This document shows, piece by piece, positions 18,223 through 26,947 of a stretch of 48,202 nucleotides of DNA (position 1 is its first letter; every line of letters begins with the position of its first letter). The translations under genes and the position numbers were made by a program. The notes below the pieces were generated by a model. The model did no database searches. It was not told where the DNA came from and saw only the letters and a program-made list of their open reading frames with translations. Origin of the DNA: Desulfocapsa sp. (GTDB lineage Bacteria > Desulfobacterota > Desulfobulbia > Desulfobulbales > Desulfocapsaceae); assembly GCA_022712975.1 (NCBI GenBank), contig JAFLJO010000034.1, forward strand, positions 1 to 48,202, in the 5' to 3' direction.

Positions 18223-18326
18223 GATAGTCCTTTTTGTGGTGTTTCCGTATTCCCCAGAAGGCGGGAACTTTTTATTTATGTATTGGAATAGTAAAACATC
18301 AATGGAAATTTTCCTATGTAGGCCGT

Positions 18327-18389
18327 CAGTTACCGAATACCCAAGACCGAAAATCGAATACCGATTACCGAATACCGATTACCGATTAC
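18327..18389. repeat. Heptanucleotide tandem repeat array (CGAWTAC units)
   Basis: Nine units in constant 7-nt phase. The last five (18355-18389) are CGAATAC, CGATTAC, CGAATAC, CGATTAC, CGATTAC with no other change; the first four (CAGTTAC, CGAATAC, CCAAGAC, CGAAAAT) are degenerate. It begins 2 nt beyond the flgF stop, between flgF and flgG. A related array in inverted orientation lies at 25795-25843. Confidence 0.85.
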
Positions 18390-18391
18390 GT

Positions 18392-19141
18392 TCAGCCCAC
18401 AGTTCCAAGTTCATCCTGTTTCTGGCCAAGTTTAGAATATGCTTTGATAGCTTTTTGAAAACTTTCAAATGTGCGTGTGCTTTCAATCATTAATGCCATT
18501 TCTTCGGTGATATTAACGTTTGATATTTCAAGGCTGCCAGTGGCAAGGGTAGGTTCTTCTATGAGAAATTCCTCTCCATCTTCTTTTAAGGAAAAAAGAG
18601 TGTCCGATTCTCGTTTCAGGTTTCTATTATCATTTATTGTATAAACAGCAATTATTCCAACAATCTCACGACTTCCGTCAACGGAAAGGATGGAAACTTC
18701 TCCAAGGCTGTTTACCGCAAATTTTGAAGTATCGCTTTCCGGTATGAGTATCGGTGCATTACCATTATCAAGTACCGGCATATTGTTGCCGGTTAAAAGA
18801 GTGCCGTCCTGATTTATACGAAAGTCACCTCGTCTTGTGTATTTTTCTCCATCCTGGCTCTGAACTTTAAAAAAACCATCCCCGTGAATGGCCATATCAA
18901 GCGGATTTCCTGTTCCTTTGATATGGCCTTCTGTAAACTCTGTAAAGTTTTCTCGTACCCGACTGTAATTGATGCCACCGGCCTGCTTTATTTGTTGCTC
19001 TCCACGCAAGAGAGACTCAAAGCTCATTCTGGTTTTTTTGTAACCAATGGTATTTACGTTGGCTAAATTCGTTGCAATGTTGGCTAGCCGTTGCTCTCTG
19101 GATATGGCTCCTGCGAGCACACTGTATTTTCCTGATCCCAT
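18392..19141 (-). CDS. flgF: Flagellar basal-body rod protein FlgF
   Basis: A 249-residue proximal/middle rod protein. The N-terminus (VLAGAISREQRLANIATNLANVNTIGYKK) and C-terminus (LEISNVNITEEMALMIESTRTFES) carry the paired rod signatures, and GNPLDMAIHGDGFFKVQ is characteristic of FlgF/FlgG. FlgF rather than FlgG is chosen from the length, the less canonical N-terminus and its place before the true FlgG. It starts 86 nt after the preceding DUF2802-like gene. Confidence 0.92.
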   Translation of the reverse strand: MGSGKYSVLAGAISREQRLANIATNLANVNTIGYKKTRMSFESLLRGEQQIKQAGGINYSRVRENFTEFTEGHIKGTGNPLDMAIHGDGFFKVQSQDGEKYTRRGDFRINQDGTLLTGNNMPVLDNGNAPILIPESDTSKFAVNSLGEVSILSVDGSREIVGIIAVYTINDNRNLKRESDTLFSLKEDGEEFLIEEPTLATGSLEISNVNITEEMALMIESTRTFESFQKAIKAYSKLGQKQDELGTVG

Positions 19142-19227
19142 GGTTTTTATTGTTTATTGTAAGGTTTGTCTGTGTATCTGGCTTCTTTTAATGAATCGGC
19201 AGATTATTCATAATTCTTTAGCATTTG

Positions 19228-19722
19228 CTAGGCTAAAGAAAGAATATTTGTATCCTTCTCAAACTGTTCGTCCTGCCCACTCAAGGATGAAAGTTTAAGC
19301 AGTTGCGCGATTTCAGTATGAGACATCCCAAGTGCAGATGAAATCTCATTTGCAGCCATTCCCGAGCGGAACATACTTCTTGCGTAAGCATAGCGTTCAG
19401 GTGGGCGCTGACTGTTACTCCGGTGTGCAAAAGATGATCTTGACTTTTGGAGTTCGGTCGTCATTTCCGCCTGTTGAAGATTTTTCAAAAAATTTCCTTC
19501 CCGATCCTTTGTCTCAACGTTTGCATTGAGTTGTGTTTGGATTTCTTCGAGGCTTTTTGCCTGTTCCTCAATCAGGGCTGCTTGTTTTGTCATTCGTTTC
19601 CGCATGGTAATGGAACGCCAGAATATCAATATGCTAAGCAGCAAAGTTAAGGCAGCTAGTGAGAGATTGTGATCCATTCCGGGCATGATCTGTTGTAAAA
19701 GTAGGATTAGATTGTCAATCAA
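19228..19722 (-). CDS. DUF2802-like membrane-anchored protein next to fliA
   Basis: A 164-residue protein with one N-terminal membrane segment (about 20-37, LSLAALTLLLSILIFW), a coiled-coil stretch (about 45-90, rich in E, Q, K) and a C-terminal helix-turn-helix-like part (RYAYARSMFRSGMAANEISSALGMSHTEIAQLLKL). This layout and the position after the sigma-28 gene match the DUF2802 family found near flagellar and chemotaxis genes; its function is not known to me. The start is a TTG at 19722 overlapping the fliA end by 8 nt, with AAGGTGA 9 nt upstream; the next ATG would be at 19686. Confidence 0.8.
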   Translation of the reverse strand: MIDNLILLLQQIMPGMDHNLSLAALTLLLSILIFWRSITMRKRMTKQAALIEEQAKSLEEIQTQLNANVETKDREGNFLKNLQQAEMTTELQKSRSSFAHRSNSQRPPERYAYARSMFRSGMAANEISSALGMSHTEIAQLLKLSSLSGQDEQFEKDTNILSLA

Positions 19723-20446
19723 GATTTTTTTTCACCTTTGTTTTTAATTTAATTAGTGCCTGACTATGGAGTTGTGAAACACGCCCTTCGGAAACTTCAA
19801 GAATTCCAGCAATTTCTTTCTGGGTGAGTTCCTCGTAGTAGTAAAGTGAAATCACAAGTTTCTCTTTTTCTGTAAGCTGTTCGAGAACTTCTGCTATGAT
19901 ATGAGTGAGTTCGTGCTGCTCGAATCTGTTAACCGGAGAGGAGCTTTTGCTCTGGTCAATGAGTGCGTCTTGAAATGATCTTCCAGCATCTGAATGATCC
20001 AGGGTTTCATTTAAACTGACACAACCGAGGTGGCTGACTTGACCAAGCATTTTCTGATACTCTTCAAGTGGTAATTCGAGCTTGTCAGCCATTTCCTGTT
20101 CATCGGGTAAACGACCAAGTTTTCTCTCAAGTTCCACCATGCTCCTGTTGAGTGTGGTCTGTTTTTCTCTGAGCGATCGTGAAAACCAGTCAAGTTTTCG
20201 CATTTCATCAAGTATGGCACCACGGATTCGATATTCTGCAAACGTTTTAAACTTAATTTTCTTTTCAGGTTGGAATTTGTTTGCCGCATCAATAAGTCCC
20301 AGCATGCCAGCACTTCGCATGTCATCCCGGTTCATGAATGCTGGAACCTGAGTAACCATTCTTCCAGCTATAATATCAACTAGATTAAGATGATCTGTGA
20401 TAAGAGTCGTCCGATCAACAGGTAGTTGGTGTGGGGTGTAGGTCAT
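19715..20446 (-). CDS. fliA: Flagellar sigma factor sigma-28 (FliA)
   Basis: A 243-residue sigma factor directing RNA polymerase to late flagellar and chemotaxis promoters. Region 2 (about 20-95) contains RDDMRSAGMLGLIDAANKF and FKTFAEYRIRGAILDEMRKLDW, the canonical FliA core-binding and -10 recognition segment. Region 4 (about 185-238) holds YYYEELTQKEIAGILEVSEGRVSQLH, a helix-turn-helix. Its inhibitor is FlgM (13316-13603). It follows flhG by 3 nt. Confidence 0.97.
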   Translation of the reverse strand: MTYTPHQLPVDRTTLITDHLNLVDIIAGRMVTQVPAFMNRDDMRSAGMLGLIDAANKFQPEKKIKFKTFAEYRIRGAILDEMRKLDWFSRSLREKQTTLNRSMVELERKLGRLPDEQEMADKLELPLEEYQKMLGQVSHLGCVSLNETLDHSDAGRSFQDALIDQSKSSSPVNRFEQHELTHIIAEVLEQLTEKEKLVISLYYYEELTQKEIAGILEVSEGRVSQLHSQALIKLKTKVKKNLD

Positions 20447-20449
20447 GCT

Positions 20450-21349
20450 TTATCCTCTCCCTCCAATGTCGAGCAGCTTTTTCCAGAAAAATTGCACTCC
20501 GCCTTTTGGTGTTGTTGCCGGTTTCTCTGAACAGATTGTTGCAGCAAGGGATTCAAATGCAGTGGATATTTTAGATGAGGGGTAGAGGTCGACTATGACA
20601 CGCTGTTTTCTGATGGCATCCGTCATCTGTTTGTCGGCAGGGATTGAACCTAAAAAATCAATGGAAATATCAAGGTAGCGATTGGAGACCATGGTCAATT
20701 TGCGATACACATCCAGTGCTTCATTTTCATGTTGGATCTGGTTTACAACGAGATTAAACCGTTTTTCATGGTACTGCGTTGAAAGAAGCTTCATCAATGC
20801 GTAGGCGTCTGTAATGGCTGTGGGGTCAGGGGTGGTGACAACAAGGATTTCCTGAGCCGCAGTGTTAAAGTAAGTAACATTCTCGGAAATACCGGCTTCC
20901 GTATCAATGAGCACAAAATCAAAATCGTTGTGCATTTGATCAAGGCCGTCAAGTAATCTAAGTTTTTGTTTGGAGTCAAGTCTTGTGAAATTCTGTACTC
21001 CTGAACCGGCTGGAAGTATCTTAATTCCATAGGGGCCTTCAGTAAGTATGCTGCAAAGATCCTGATCTCCTGCAAAAAAATGATTGAGGTTATAGCGGGG
21101 AGCAATGCCAAAGACAACATCGATATTGGCAAGACCAAGATCAGCATCAAGGATCAGTACTTTTTTGCCCATTTTTGCCATTGCTGTGGCAGTATTTGCA
21201 ACAACTGCGGTTTTACCGACACCACCTTTACCGCTGGTTATGGCATAGACTCGTGTGGCTGATTTCAGCTTGTCTGTGGAAGCCGCAGTATTGTCGATGT
21301 TTCTTAAGGTGTCGGCTTGATCCTGCACAGCAGAGAGTGAGTTATTCAT
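20450..21349 (-). CDS. flhG: FlhG (FleN) MinD-like ATPase, flagellar number regulator
   Basis: A 299-residue ParA/MinD-family ATPase that limits flagellar number and works with FlhF. The deviant Walker A KGGVGKT is at residues 41-47, followed by VLILDADLGLANIDVVFGI; the DFVLIDTEAGIS motif is Walker B. About 30 extra residues precede the P-loop (the activator segment for FlhF in this family). It overlaps flhF by 8 nt. Presence of the FlhF-FlhG pair suggests polar or numerically controlled flagella, an inference. Confidence 0.95.
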   Translation of the reverse strand: MNNSLSAVQDQADTLRNIDNTAASTDKLKSATRVYAITSGKGGVGKTAVVANTATAMAKMGKKVLILDADLGLANIDVVFGIAPRYNLNHFFAGDQDLCSILTEGPYGIKILPAGSGVQNFTRLDSKQKLRLLDGLDQMHNDFDFVLIDTEAGISENVTYFNTAAQEILVVTTPDPTAITDAYALMKLLSTQYHEKRFNLVVNQIQHENEALDVYRKLTMVSNRYLDISIDFLGSIPADKQMTDAIRKQRVIVDLYPSSKISTAFESLAATICSEKPATTPKGGVQFFWKKLLDIGGRG

Positions 21350-22613
21350 ATACTATTCCTTTACCGGGTGACATGATAAGCTGAGTCACGGTTGCTTTGT
21401 CTGCTTCTATAATGTCTTCAGGGACTCGTTGACCATTAGTGATATATGAATAGGGGATTTTTTCACGGATCTGGATGTCGAGCAGGAGTCCAAGGCGTGT
21501 ACATTCATCTATTTTTGTAATAATACTCTTATCAATACCAAGAACTGAGAAGCGTTGAATGGCTTCAAACAGTTCATTCTCACGAGTGGTTGCTGAGAGG
21601 ACAAGATGTTTTTCAATGGAAAGATCGGGGCGTAGAAATGAAAGCAGCTCATCTATACATAAACTATCCTGGGGGCTGCGACCTGCTGTATCAATAAGAA
21701 TAAGATCTTTATCACGTAATTTGAGTAAGGCATTTTCAAGTTGCTCAGGACTTAAAACCACCTCAACGGGAATATTCATTATCTCGCCATACACTTTTAG
21801 CTGCTCAACTGCAGCAATTCTATAGGTGTCAATGGTGATAAAACCAATACTTGCAGAATGCGGTGCAGCAAGGTAAGTCGCTGCAATTTTAGCAAGTGTT
21901 GTGGTTTTGCCAACACCCGTTGGGCCAACGAGTGCCACTCGGTGCTGACGTTTATTTTCTTTGAAAATATCTGTATTAACCTGAATCAGTTCCTGTATGG
22001 TTTGTTCAAGATATTGCTGCTGTTTGAAGGGATCGGTTAACTCATCGAGAGTGAGAGATTCTTTAGCAAATCCTGATATGCTTTTTGCGGTATCGAAACT
22101 GATTCCATAGTCTAGCAGGCGCTGCTGCAATGAGCGGAGTGAGCTCTCATCCGGCAAAGAAGAATTGTGCTCTGTTGCTGTGCTGGATGCCGGTTGGGAA
22201 TTATTAATTCTGAGCATTTCCTGACCAAGCGTTTTGATCATTCCTTTAAGCTCGTTTACTTCCGATTGCAGATCCGTCTGATCCCCGGGTGCTTTAACAG
22301 GTGTGATTTCTTCCTGTTTATCCGGCCTGTTTACATGGGGCTTTGCCCGGTTAAGCTGCATGACAGAATTATAGGTAGGGGGATCATATGCTGCTATGGT
22401 CTGATCGCTTCCCCTGGCAGAAGTCCCTCCCCCTTTATGCGGCCACATGGAGTCAACGGCGGCAGTAATTTCAAAATACTTTTTGCCAAGGACGCCAAGT
22501 TTACCGGATCGTATGGTTTTTGTGGATAGAATCAGGGCATCGGGACCTAGTTCATCCTTAACCTTTTTGAGGCCGGATGCCATATCAGTGGATTCAAAGA
22601 CTCTAACTTGCAT
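21342..22613 (-). CDS. flhF: FlhF, SRP-type GTPase for flagellar placement
   Basis: A 423-residue signal-recognition-particle-family GTPase that sets the site of flagellar assembly. The N-terminal B domain begins MQVRVFESTDMASGLKKVK, with a polar variable segment (about 75-165), followed by the N and G domains: VGPTGVGKTTTLAKIAATYL (G1), DTYRIAAVEQLK, LIDTAGRSPQD (G3) and ITKIDECTRLG (G4). It overlaps flhA by 11 nt and flhG by 8 nt, which suggests coupled translation. Confidence 0.96.
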   Translation of the reverse strand: MQVRVFESTDMASGLKKVKDELGPDALILSTKTIRSGKLGVLGKKYFEITAAVDSMWPHKGGGTSARGSDQTIAAYDPPTYNSVMQLNRAKPHVNRPDKQEEITPVKAPGDQTDLQSEVNELKGMIKTLGQEMLRINNSQPASSTATEHNSSLPDESSLRSLQQRLLDYGISFDTAKSISGFAKESLTLDELTDPFKQQQYLEQTIQELIQVNTDIFKENKRQHRVALVGPTGVGKTTTLAKIAATYLAAPHSASIGFITIDTYRIAAVEQLKVYGEIMNIPVEVVLSPEQLENALLKLRDKDLILIDTAGRSPQDSLCIDELLSFLRPDLSIEKHLVLSATTRENELFEAIQRFSVLGIDKSIITKIDECTRLGLLLDIQIREKIPYSYITNGQRVPEDIIEADKATVTQLIMSPGKGIVYE

Positions 22614-24705
22614 CTACGTTCACGCTGCCTATGGATCTGATTTTAATGTTTGGCAGGATCTCATTGTGGGAGATAACAACCAGCTGCGGATAATATCGTT
22701 CTGTTAGTTTTCTCACATGAGGGCGTATTTGCGGCGCAGCAAGCAGGGTTGGGCGCTGTCCGCCATCAAAAAGTGGTATTAACTTGCCTATGGAATCAAG
22801 AATAAGCTGGGCTTTTTCCGGGTCAATAGCAAGAAAACTTCCTGTCTCTTTATGTTGTATAGATTGCGAGATCTCATCTTCAACGCTTTTTGCAAGAGAA
22901 ATGAGGGGAATGACATGATTAGTTGCAAGGTCATGGCTGATGGTTCTGGCCAATGCGTGACGTACATATTCTGTGAGTATATCAGTGTCTTTTGTAACAG
23001 GAGCCCAATCGGCCATGGATTCGAGAATCGAGCGTAAATCCCGAATGGAAATACCTTCTGAAAGCAGGTTCTGCAGGATACGCATAATGGTTCCAAGATT
23101 AAGAATATTTGGAACCAGCTCTTCAATAAGTTTTGGATATGTTTTTGCAAGGTTATCAATAAGGTTTTGAACTTCCTGCCTGCCGATCAGTTCATGGGCA
23201 TGTTGTTTGATTATCTCTGAAATATGAGTGGCCATAACCGTTGTACAATCAACTACGGTGTATCCGGCAATCTGAGCACGTTCTTTTTTGTCTTCAGTGA
23301 TCCAGATTGCCGGCAGGCCAAATGCTGGTTCTTCAGTGGCGACACCCTTGATCTTTTCCGTAACCATGCCAGGATCCATGGCCATAAAGTGGCCTGGAAG
23401 CATCTCGGCACTTGCAATCTCAACACCCTTTAAGGCAAGGATATACTGATTGGGGGTGAGTTGAAGATTGTCTTTAATGTGGACAGGCGGAACAATAAAT
23501 CCATTATTGGATGCAAACTGTCTGCGAATGGACTGGATGCGGACAAGTAATTCGCCATCTTGTGCCGCGTCAACAAAAGGTATCAGTCCGTAACCGACTT
23601 CAAGTTGTAAGAGGTCAACATTGAGAAGCTCTTCGTAATTTTCTTCCTTTTGGGGAAGTGGTTCAGTTACCGCTGCTGCTTCCTCTTTCTTGTCCTCAAT
23701 AAGCTGCTTGGATTTTTCTAATTGGTAAGCTGTAAAAGCAAGCACCACAGAAAGCAGAAGAAATGGAATGAATGGTAGGCCGGGTATGAGTGCCATTACC
23801 ATAAGGATAAAGGAAACAAGCCAAAAGGCAGTTGAATATCTACTGAACTGTACCTTTATATCCGATCCAAAATCCCTGTCACCAGCAGAACGTGTTACCA
23901 GAAGTCCTGCCGCTGTTGATATGATAAGAGCCGGGATCTGACCAACAAGGCCGTCGCCAACAGTAAGGATGGTGTAGTTAGCAGCAGCCTCAGCCATGGG
24001 CATTCCTTTTTGCAGAACGCCGATGACGAAACCGGCACAAATATTGACAAGGGTGATAATGATACCTGCAATGGCATCTCCCTTTACAAATTTGGATGCA
24101 CCATCCATGGCACCATGGAAGTTTGCTTCATTACTGATATCTTCTCTGCGGGTTCTTGCAGTATCTTCATCGATGAGTCCGGCATTCAGGTCGGCGTCGA
24201 TAGCCATTTGTTTGCCGGGCATGGCATCAAGGGTGAATCGTGCTGCAACTTCAGCTACACGTCCGGCACCTTTGGTAATTACCATGAAGTTGATGAGTAC
24301 AAGTATGGTGAAAATAACCAGACCAACAACGTAATTGCCACCAACAACGAATTGTCCAAAAGATTGAATAACAGATCCGGCAGCTGCCGGTCCCTCATGA
24401 CCTTTAAGTAAAATTAAACGGGTTGAGGCTACATTTAAAGCAAGTCTGAAAAGAGTGGTAGCCAACAGGATGGATGGAAAGATTGAAAAATCAACAGCCC
24501 TCACAGTAAAAAGGCTGATAACGAGAATGAGCAGGGCAATGGTGATGTTTATGGATAAGAACAAATCCAGAAGGAGAGGGGGCAGGGGGATGATCATGAT
24601 CATCAGGATGCCAACCAGACCCAATGCGGCCATTACATCTGCACGCTGAAGTAATCCTCTCCATTGTATTCTGGTAAGTATGTTTTTCTGACTGGTTAGT
24701 TCCAT
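22603..24705 (-). CDS. flhA: Flagellar export gate protein FlhA
   Basis: A 700-residue inner membrane protein of the flagellar type III export gate. The first 330 residues hold about eight membrane segments and the cytoplasmic FHIPEP region (RREDISNEANFHGAMDGAS, then FVKGDAIAGI). Residues about 360-700 form the cytoplasmic nonameric ring domain that receives export substrates and chaperones such as FlgN. MPGKQMAIDADLNAGLI is a strongly conserved stretch. Overlaps of about 10 nt with flhB and flhF. Length and order are standard. Confidence 0.97.
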   Translation of the reverse strand: MELTSQKNILTRIQWRGLLQRADVMAALGLVGILMIMIIPLPPLLLDLFLSINITIALLILVISLFTVRAVDFSIFPSILLATTLFRLALNVASTRLILLKGHEGPAAAGSVIQSFGQFVVGGNYVVGLVIFTILVLINFMVITKGAGRVAEVAARFTLDAMPGKQMAIDADLNAGLIDEDTARTRREDISNEANFHGAMDGASKFVKGDAIAGIIITLVNICAGFVIGVLQKGMPMAEAAANYTILTVGDGLVGQIPALIISTAAGLLVTRSAGDRDFGSDIKVQFSRYSTAFWLVSFILMVMALIPGLPFIPFLLLSVVLAFTAYQLEKSKQLIEDKKEEAAAVTEPLPQKEENYEELLNVDLLQLEVGYGLIPFVDAAQDGELLVRIQSIRRQFASNNGFIVPPVHIKDNLQLTPNQYILALKGVEIASAEMLPGHFMAMDPGMVTEKIKGVATEEPAFGLPAIWITEDKKERAQIAGYTVVDCTTVMATHISEIIKQHAHELIGRQEVQNLIDNLAKTYPKLIEELVPNILNLGTIMRILQNLLSEGISIRDLRSILESMADWAPVTKDTDILTEYVRHALARTISHDLATNHVIPLISLAKSVEDEISQSIQHKETGSFLAIDPEKAQLILDSIGKLIPLFDGGQRPTLLAAPQIRPHVRKLTERYYPQLVVISHNEILPNIKIRSIGSVNVDAS

Positions 24706-25781
24706 TGCCTGTCTTTTGCCTTACCTTTTAATGAATAAACGTGTGCGAGTATTTCAGCCACTGCCTTGAACATTTCCTCTGGGATGACAGCTCCCAAGTC
24801 AACTGAATGCAATAAACGAGCCACTGGCGGGTTTTCAATTAAGGGGATCTCGTTTTCTCTGGCAATTTCTCTGATCTTCATGGCAACATGGTCGGCGCCT
24901 TTAGCTATAATAACGGGTGCATCCATGGTTGCTGTGTCATACTTTATGGCAATGGAAAGGTGAGTGGGGTTGGTTATAACAACATCGGCCTCTGGAACTT
25001 CAGCCATCATGCGTTTACGAGCCATTTCCTGCTGGATTCTTCTGATTTGACTTTTAATATAGGGGTCACCTTCCATTTCCTTGAACTCTTCTTTCACTTC
25101 CTGTTTGGTCATTTTCATTTTTTCTTCCATCTCATAACGTGTATACGCAAAATCAATAGCTGCAATGAAGATGAGGATTGCACATACTTTTGCGAGGATA
25201 AGAGTGGCAGTTCGACCAAGAAAAAGGATTGTTTCAGGGACACTGGTGTCGATCAGCATTAATGCTTCTTCAAAATGGCTGTAAATAGTTGCGTAGGCAA
25301 TCCAGCCGATAAGGATAACTTTGATGGTTGATTTGACCATATCGACCAGACTTTTCATGGAAAACATTCGACCAAAACCTTTAATAGGATCGAGTTTTGA
25401 AAAGTCGGGTGTTAACGGTTTGGTGGTGAAAAGCCAACCGATTTGAAATATACTTGAGAAAAAACCTACAATCATTACTAAAATAAAGAGTGGCAACAGG
25501 AGCATGGTCATCTCTTTTACAAGAAAGAAAGAGAGGTGTTGTACATCGCTTGGTGTACCACCAAACGATTCAGTATTCCTCCAAAGAGCTGAAAGTAAAT
25601 CAGATAATCCGCTCCAGAAGCTAGGCATGTAGAAAATCCAAAGAAGGAGTACGATTGTAAAGAGTATTGCTGTCTGAACCTCTTTACTTTGCGCAACCTG
25701 GCCTTTTTTCCTAAAGTCGTTTCTTCGTTTTGCCGACGGTTCTTCTGTTTTTTCTCCGCCGCTTGATGATTCTTCAGCCAT
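24696..25781 (-). CDS. flhB: Flagellar export specificity switch protein FlhB
   Basis: A 361-residue membrane protein controlling the change from rod/hook to filament export. It starts with the polar ESSSGGEKTEEPSAKRR head, has four membrane segments (about 30-215), a charged linker (KMTKQEVKEEFKEMEGDP) and the autocleavage site N271-P272-T273-H274. Its switch partner FliK is encoded at 34312-35727. It is separated from fliR by 109 nt that contain the second heptanucleotide array, the only sizeable gap within the motA-to-DUF2802 block. Confidence 0.97.
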   Translation of the reverse strand: MAEESSSGGEKTEEPSAKRRNDFRKKGQVAQSKEVQTAILFTIVLLLWIFYMPSFWSGLSDLLSALWRNTESFGGTPSDVQHLSFFLVKEMTMLLLPLFILVMIVGFFSSIFQIGWLFTTKPLTPDFSKLDPIKGFGRMFSMKSLVDMVKSTIKVILIGWIAYATIYSHFEEALMLIDTSVPETILFLGRTATLILAKVCAILIFIAAIDFAYTRYEMEEKMKMTKQEVKEEFKEMEGDPYIKSQIRRIQQEMARKRMMAEVPEADVVITNPTHLSIAIKYDTATMDAPVIIAKGADHVAMKIREIARENEIPLIENPPVARLLHSVDLGAVIPEEMFKAVAEILAHVYSLKGKAKDRQWN

Positions 25782-25794
25782 ATGGGTACATCAT

Positions 25795-25843
25795 ATCAGT
25801 TATCGGTTATCAGTTATCGGTTATCAGTTGTCAGTTATCAATT
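25795..25843. repeat. Heptanucleotide tandem repeat array (ATCRGTT units)
   Basis: Seven units in exact 7-nt phase: ATCAGTT, ATCGGTT, ATCAGTT, ATCGGTT, ATCAGTT, GTCAGTT, ATCAATT. The reverse complement, AACYGAT, resembles the TACCGAT rotation of the array at 18327-18389, so the two are related and in opposite orientation. It lies in the fliR-flhB gap, 13 nt upstream of the flhB start codon, and leaves no obvious Shine-Dalgarno for flhB. Confidence 0.85.
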
Positions 25844-25890
25844 CATGCAAGTATTTTGCCAAAAAGAGAAGAATAGGAATATAGGTGTAT

Positions 25891-26670
25891 CTAGTTGAGA
25901 AGTTGCATCAGGGTAAAAAATCGTTCCCCAAGATTGTCAAATTCTCGTCTTAACAAGATAGTGACCAGTGGAAGTGTCAAAGCAATGACGGTAAATGAAA
26001 TGCCGATATTGATGGGGAAGGAGAGTAAAAAAACGTTTAATTGAGGAAAAACCCTGGCAAGAATACCAAGAACCAGGCCTGAAAGAAGAAGTACTGCAAG
26101 GATTGGAGCACTGAACTGAATTCCAAGAACGAAAATTCGAGATGATAGTTTCAAAATATAGGGAATTGCTTCACCGGCAATATTAAAAACCCCTGGAGGA
26201 AGTATTTTATACGACTCTACTGCAACCTGGAAGAAAATATGGTGTCCATCAATTGCCAAAAAGATAAGGATGGCAAAAACATTCTGAAATTGAGAAATAA
26301 GAGCAAGCTGACGTTCGCTTGAAGGATCGTAAACATTGGCGGCTGCAAACCCCATCTGATAACCAATAATTGTTCCGCCATACTCTACAGCAGTGAAAAT
26401 CATTCTTGCTACAAGACCTATGGCACCACCAAGCAATACTTCTGATATGGTGAGCAGGAGAAATGTTACTGGTTCAAGGGTCATGGGAGGGATAGATGGT
26501 TCCATGACGGGAAAGAGAACCAGAGCGACCATAAAGACAAACCCGGCCTTGAGCTGAGGGGGCGTCTGATTAGCCATAAGAACTGGGATGGCTGCAACAA
26601 ATCCTGCAACTCGTGCAAGGCAGATAAGGAAAAGCTGAAACTCTTCTATGGGGATAAGTTGAATATCCAC
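25891..26670 (-). CDS. fliR: Flagellar export gate protein FliR
   Basis: A 259-residue polytopic membrane protein of the FliP-FliQ-FliR export channel. The start is GTG at 26670 (MDIQLIPIEEFQLFLICLARVAG), 6 nt after fliQ with no evident ribosome binding site, so translation probably depends on coupling. AAIPVLMANQTPPQLKAG, then GYQMGFAAANVYDPSS and APILAVLLLSGLVLGILAR fit the family. About six hydrophobic segments are visible. Confidence 0.95.
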   Translation of the reverse strand: MDIQLIPIEEFQLFLICLARVAGFVAAIPVLMANQTPPQLKAGFVFMVALVLFPVMEPSIPPMTLEPVTFLLLTISEVLLGGAIGLVARMIFTAVEYGGTIIGYQMGFAAANVYDPSSERQLALISQFQNVFAILIFLAIDGHHIFFQVAVESYKILPPGVFNIAGEAIPYILKLSSRIFVLGIQFSAPILAVLLLSGLVLGILARVFPQLNVFLLSFPINIGISFTVIALTLPLVTILLRREFDNLGERFFTLMQLLN

Positions 26671-26676
26671 AAAAGT

Positions 26677-26940
26677 TTAAAAAGTCGAAATGGTAGAAAA
26701 AATTTCTACTGTAAATGTTGTCAAGGTATGAATCATCCAGGGGGTCATAAGGAGAAGGGAGATAAAGACGGCAACAATTTTAGGAACAAAGGTAAGCGTC
26801 TGTTCGTTAATTTGTGTAGTTGCCTGAAAAATAGAGACGATGAGACCAATAATCATCCCGGCAAGAAGCATGGGGGCTGAAACTAAGAGAGTCACTTGAA
26901 CAGCACGCCTACAGATGTCTACAACGAATTCATCAGTCAT
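26677..26940 (-). CDS. fliQ: Flagellar export gate protein FliQ
   Basis: An 87-residue hydrophobic protein with two membrane hairpins. FVVDICRRAVQVTLLVSAPML, GLIVSIFQATTQINEQTLTFVPKIVAV and a closing hydrophobic helix are the complete FliQ pattern, at its normal length. It begins 7 nt after fliP and is followed at once by fliR. Confidence 0.96.
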   Translation of the reverse strand: MTDEFVVDICRRAVQVTLLVSAPMLLAGMIIGLIVSIFQATTQINEQTLTFVPKIVAVFISLLLMTPWMIHTLTTFTVEIFSTISTF

Positions 26941-26947
26941 ATCAGCC

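Noticed and set aside
18327..18389. The heptanucleotide array as a CRISPR
   Set aside because: Units are 7 nt in direct contact with no spacers, and no cas genes are present.
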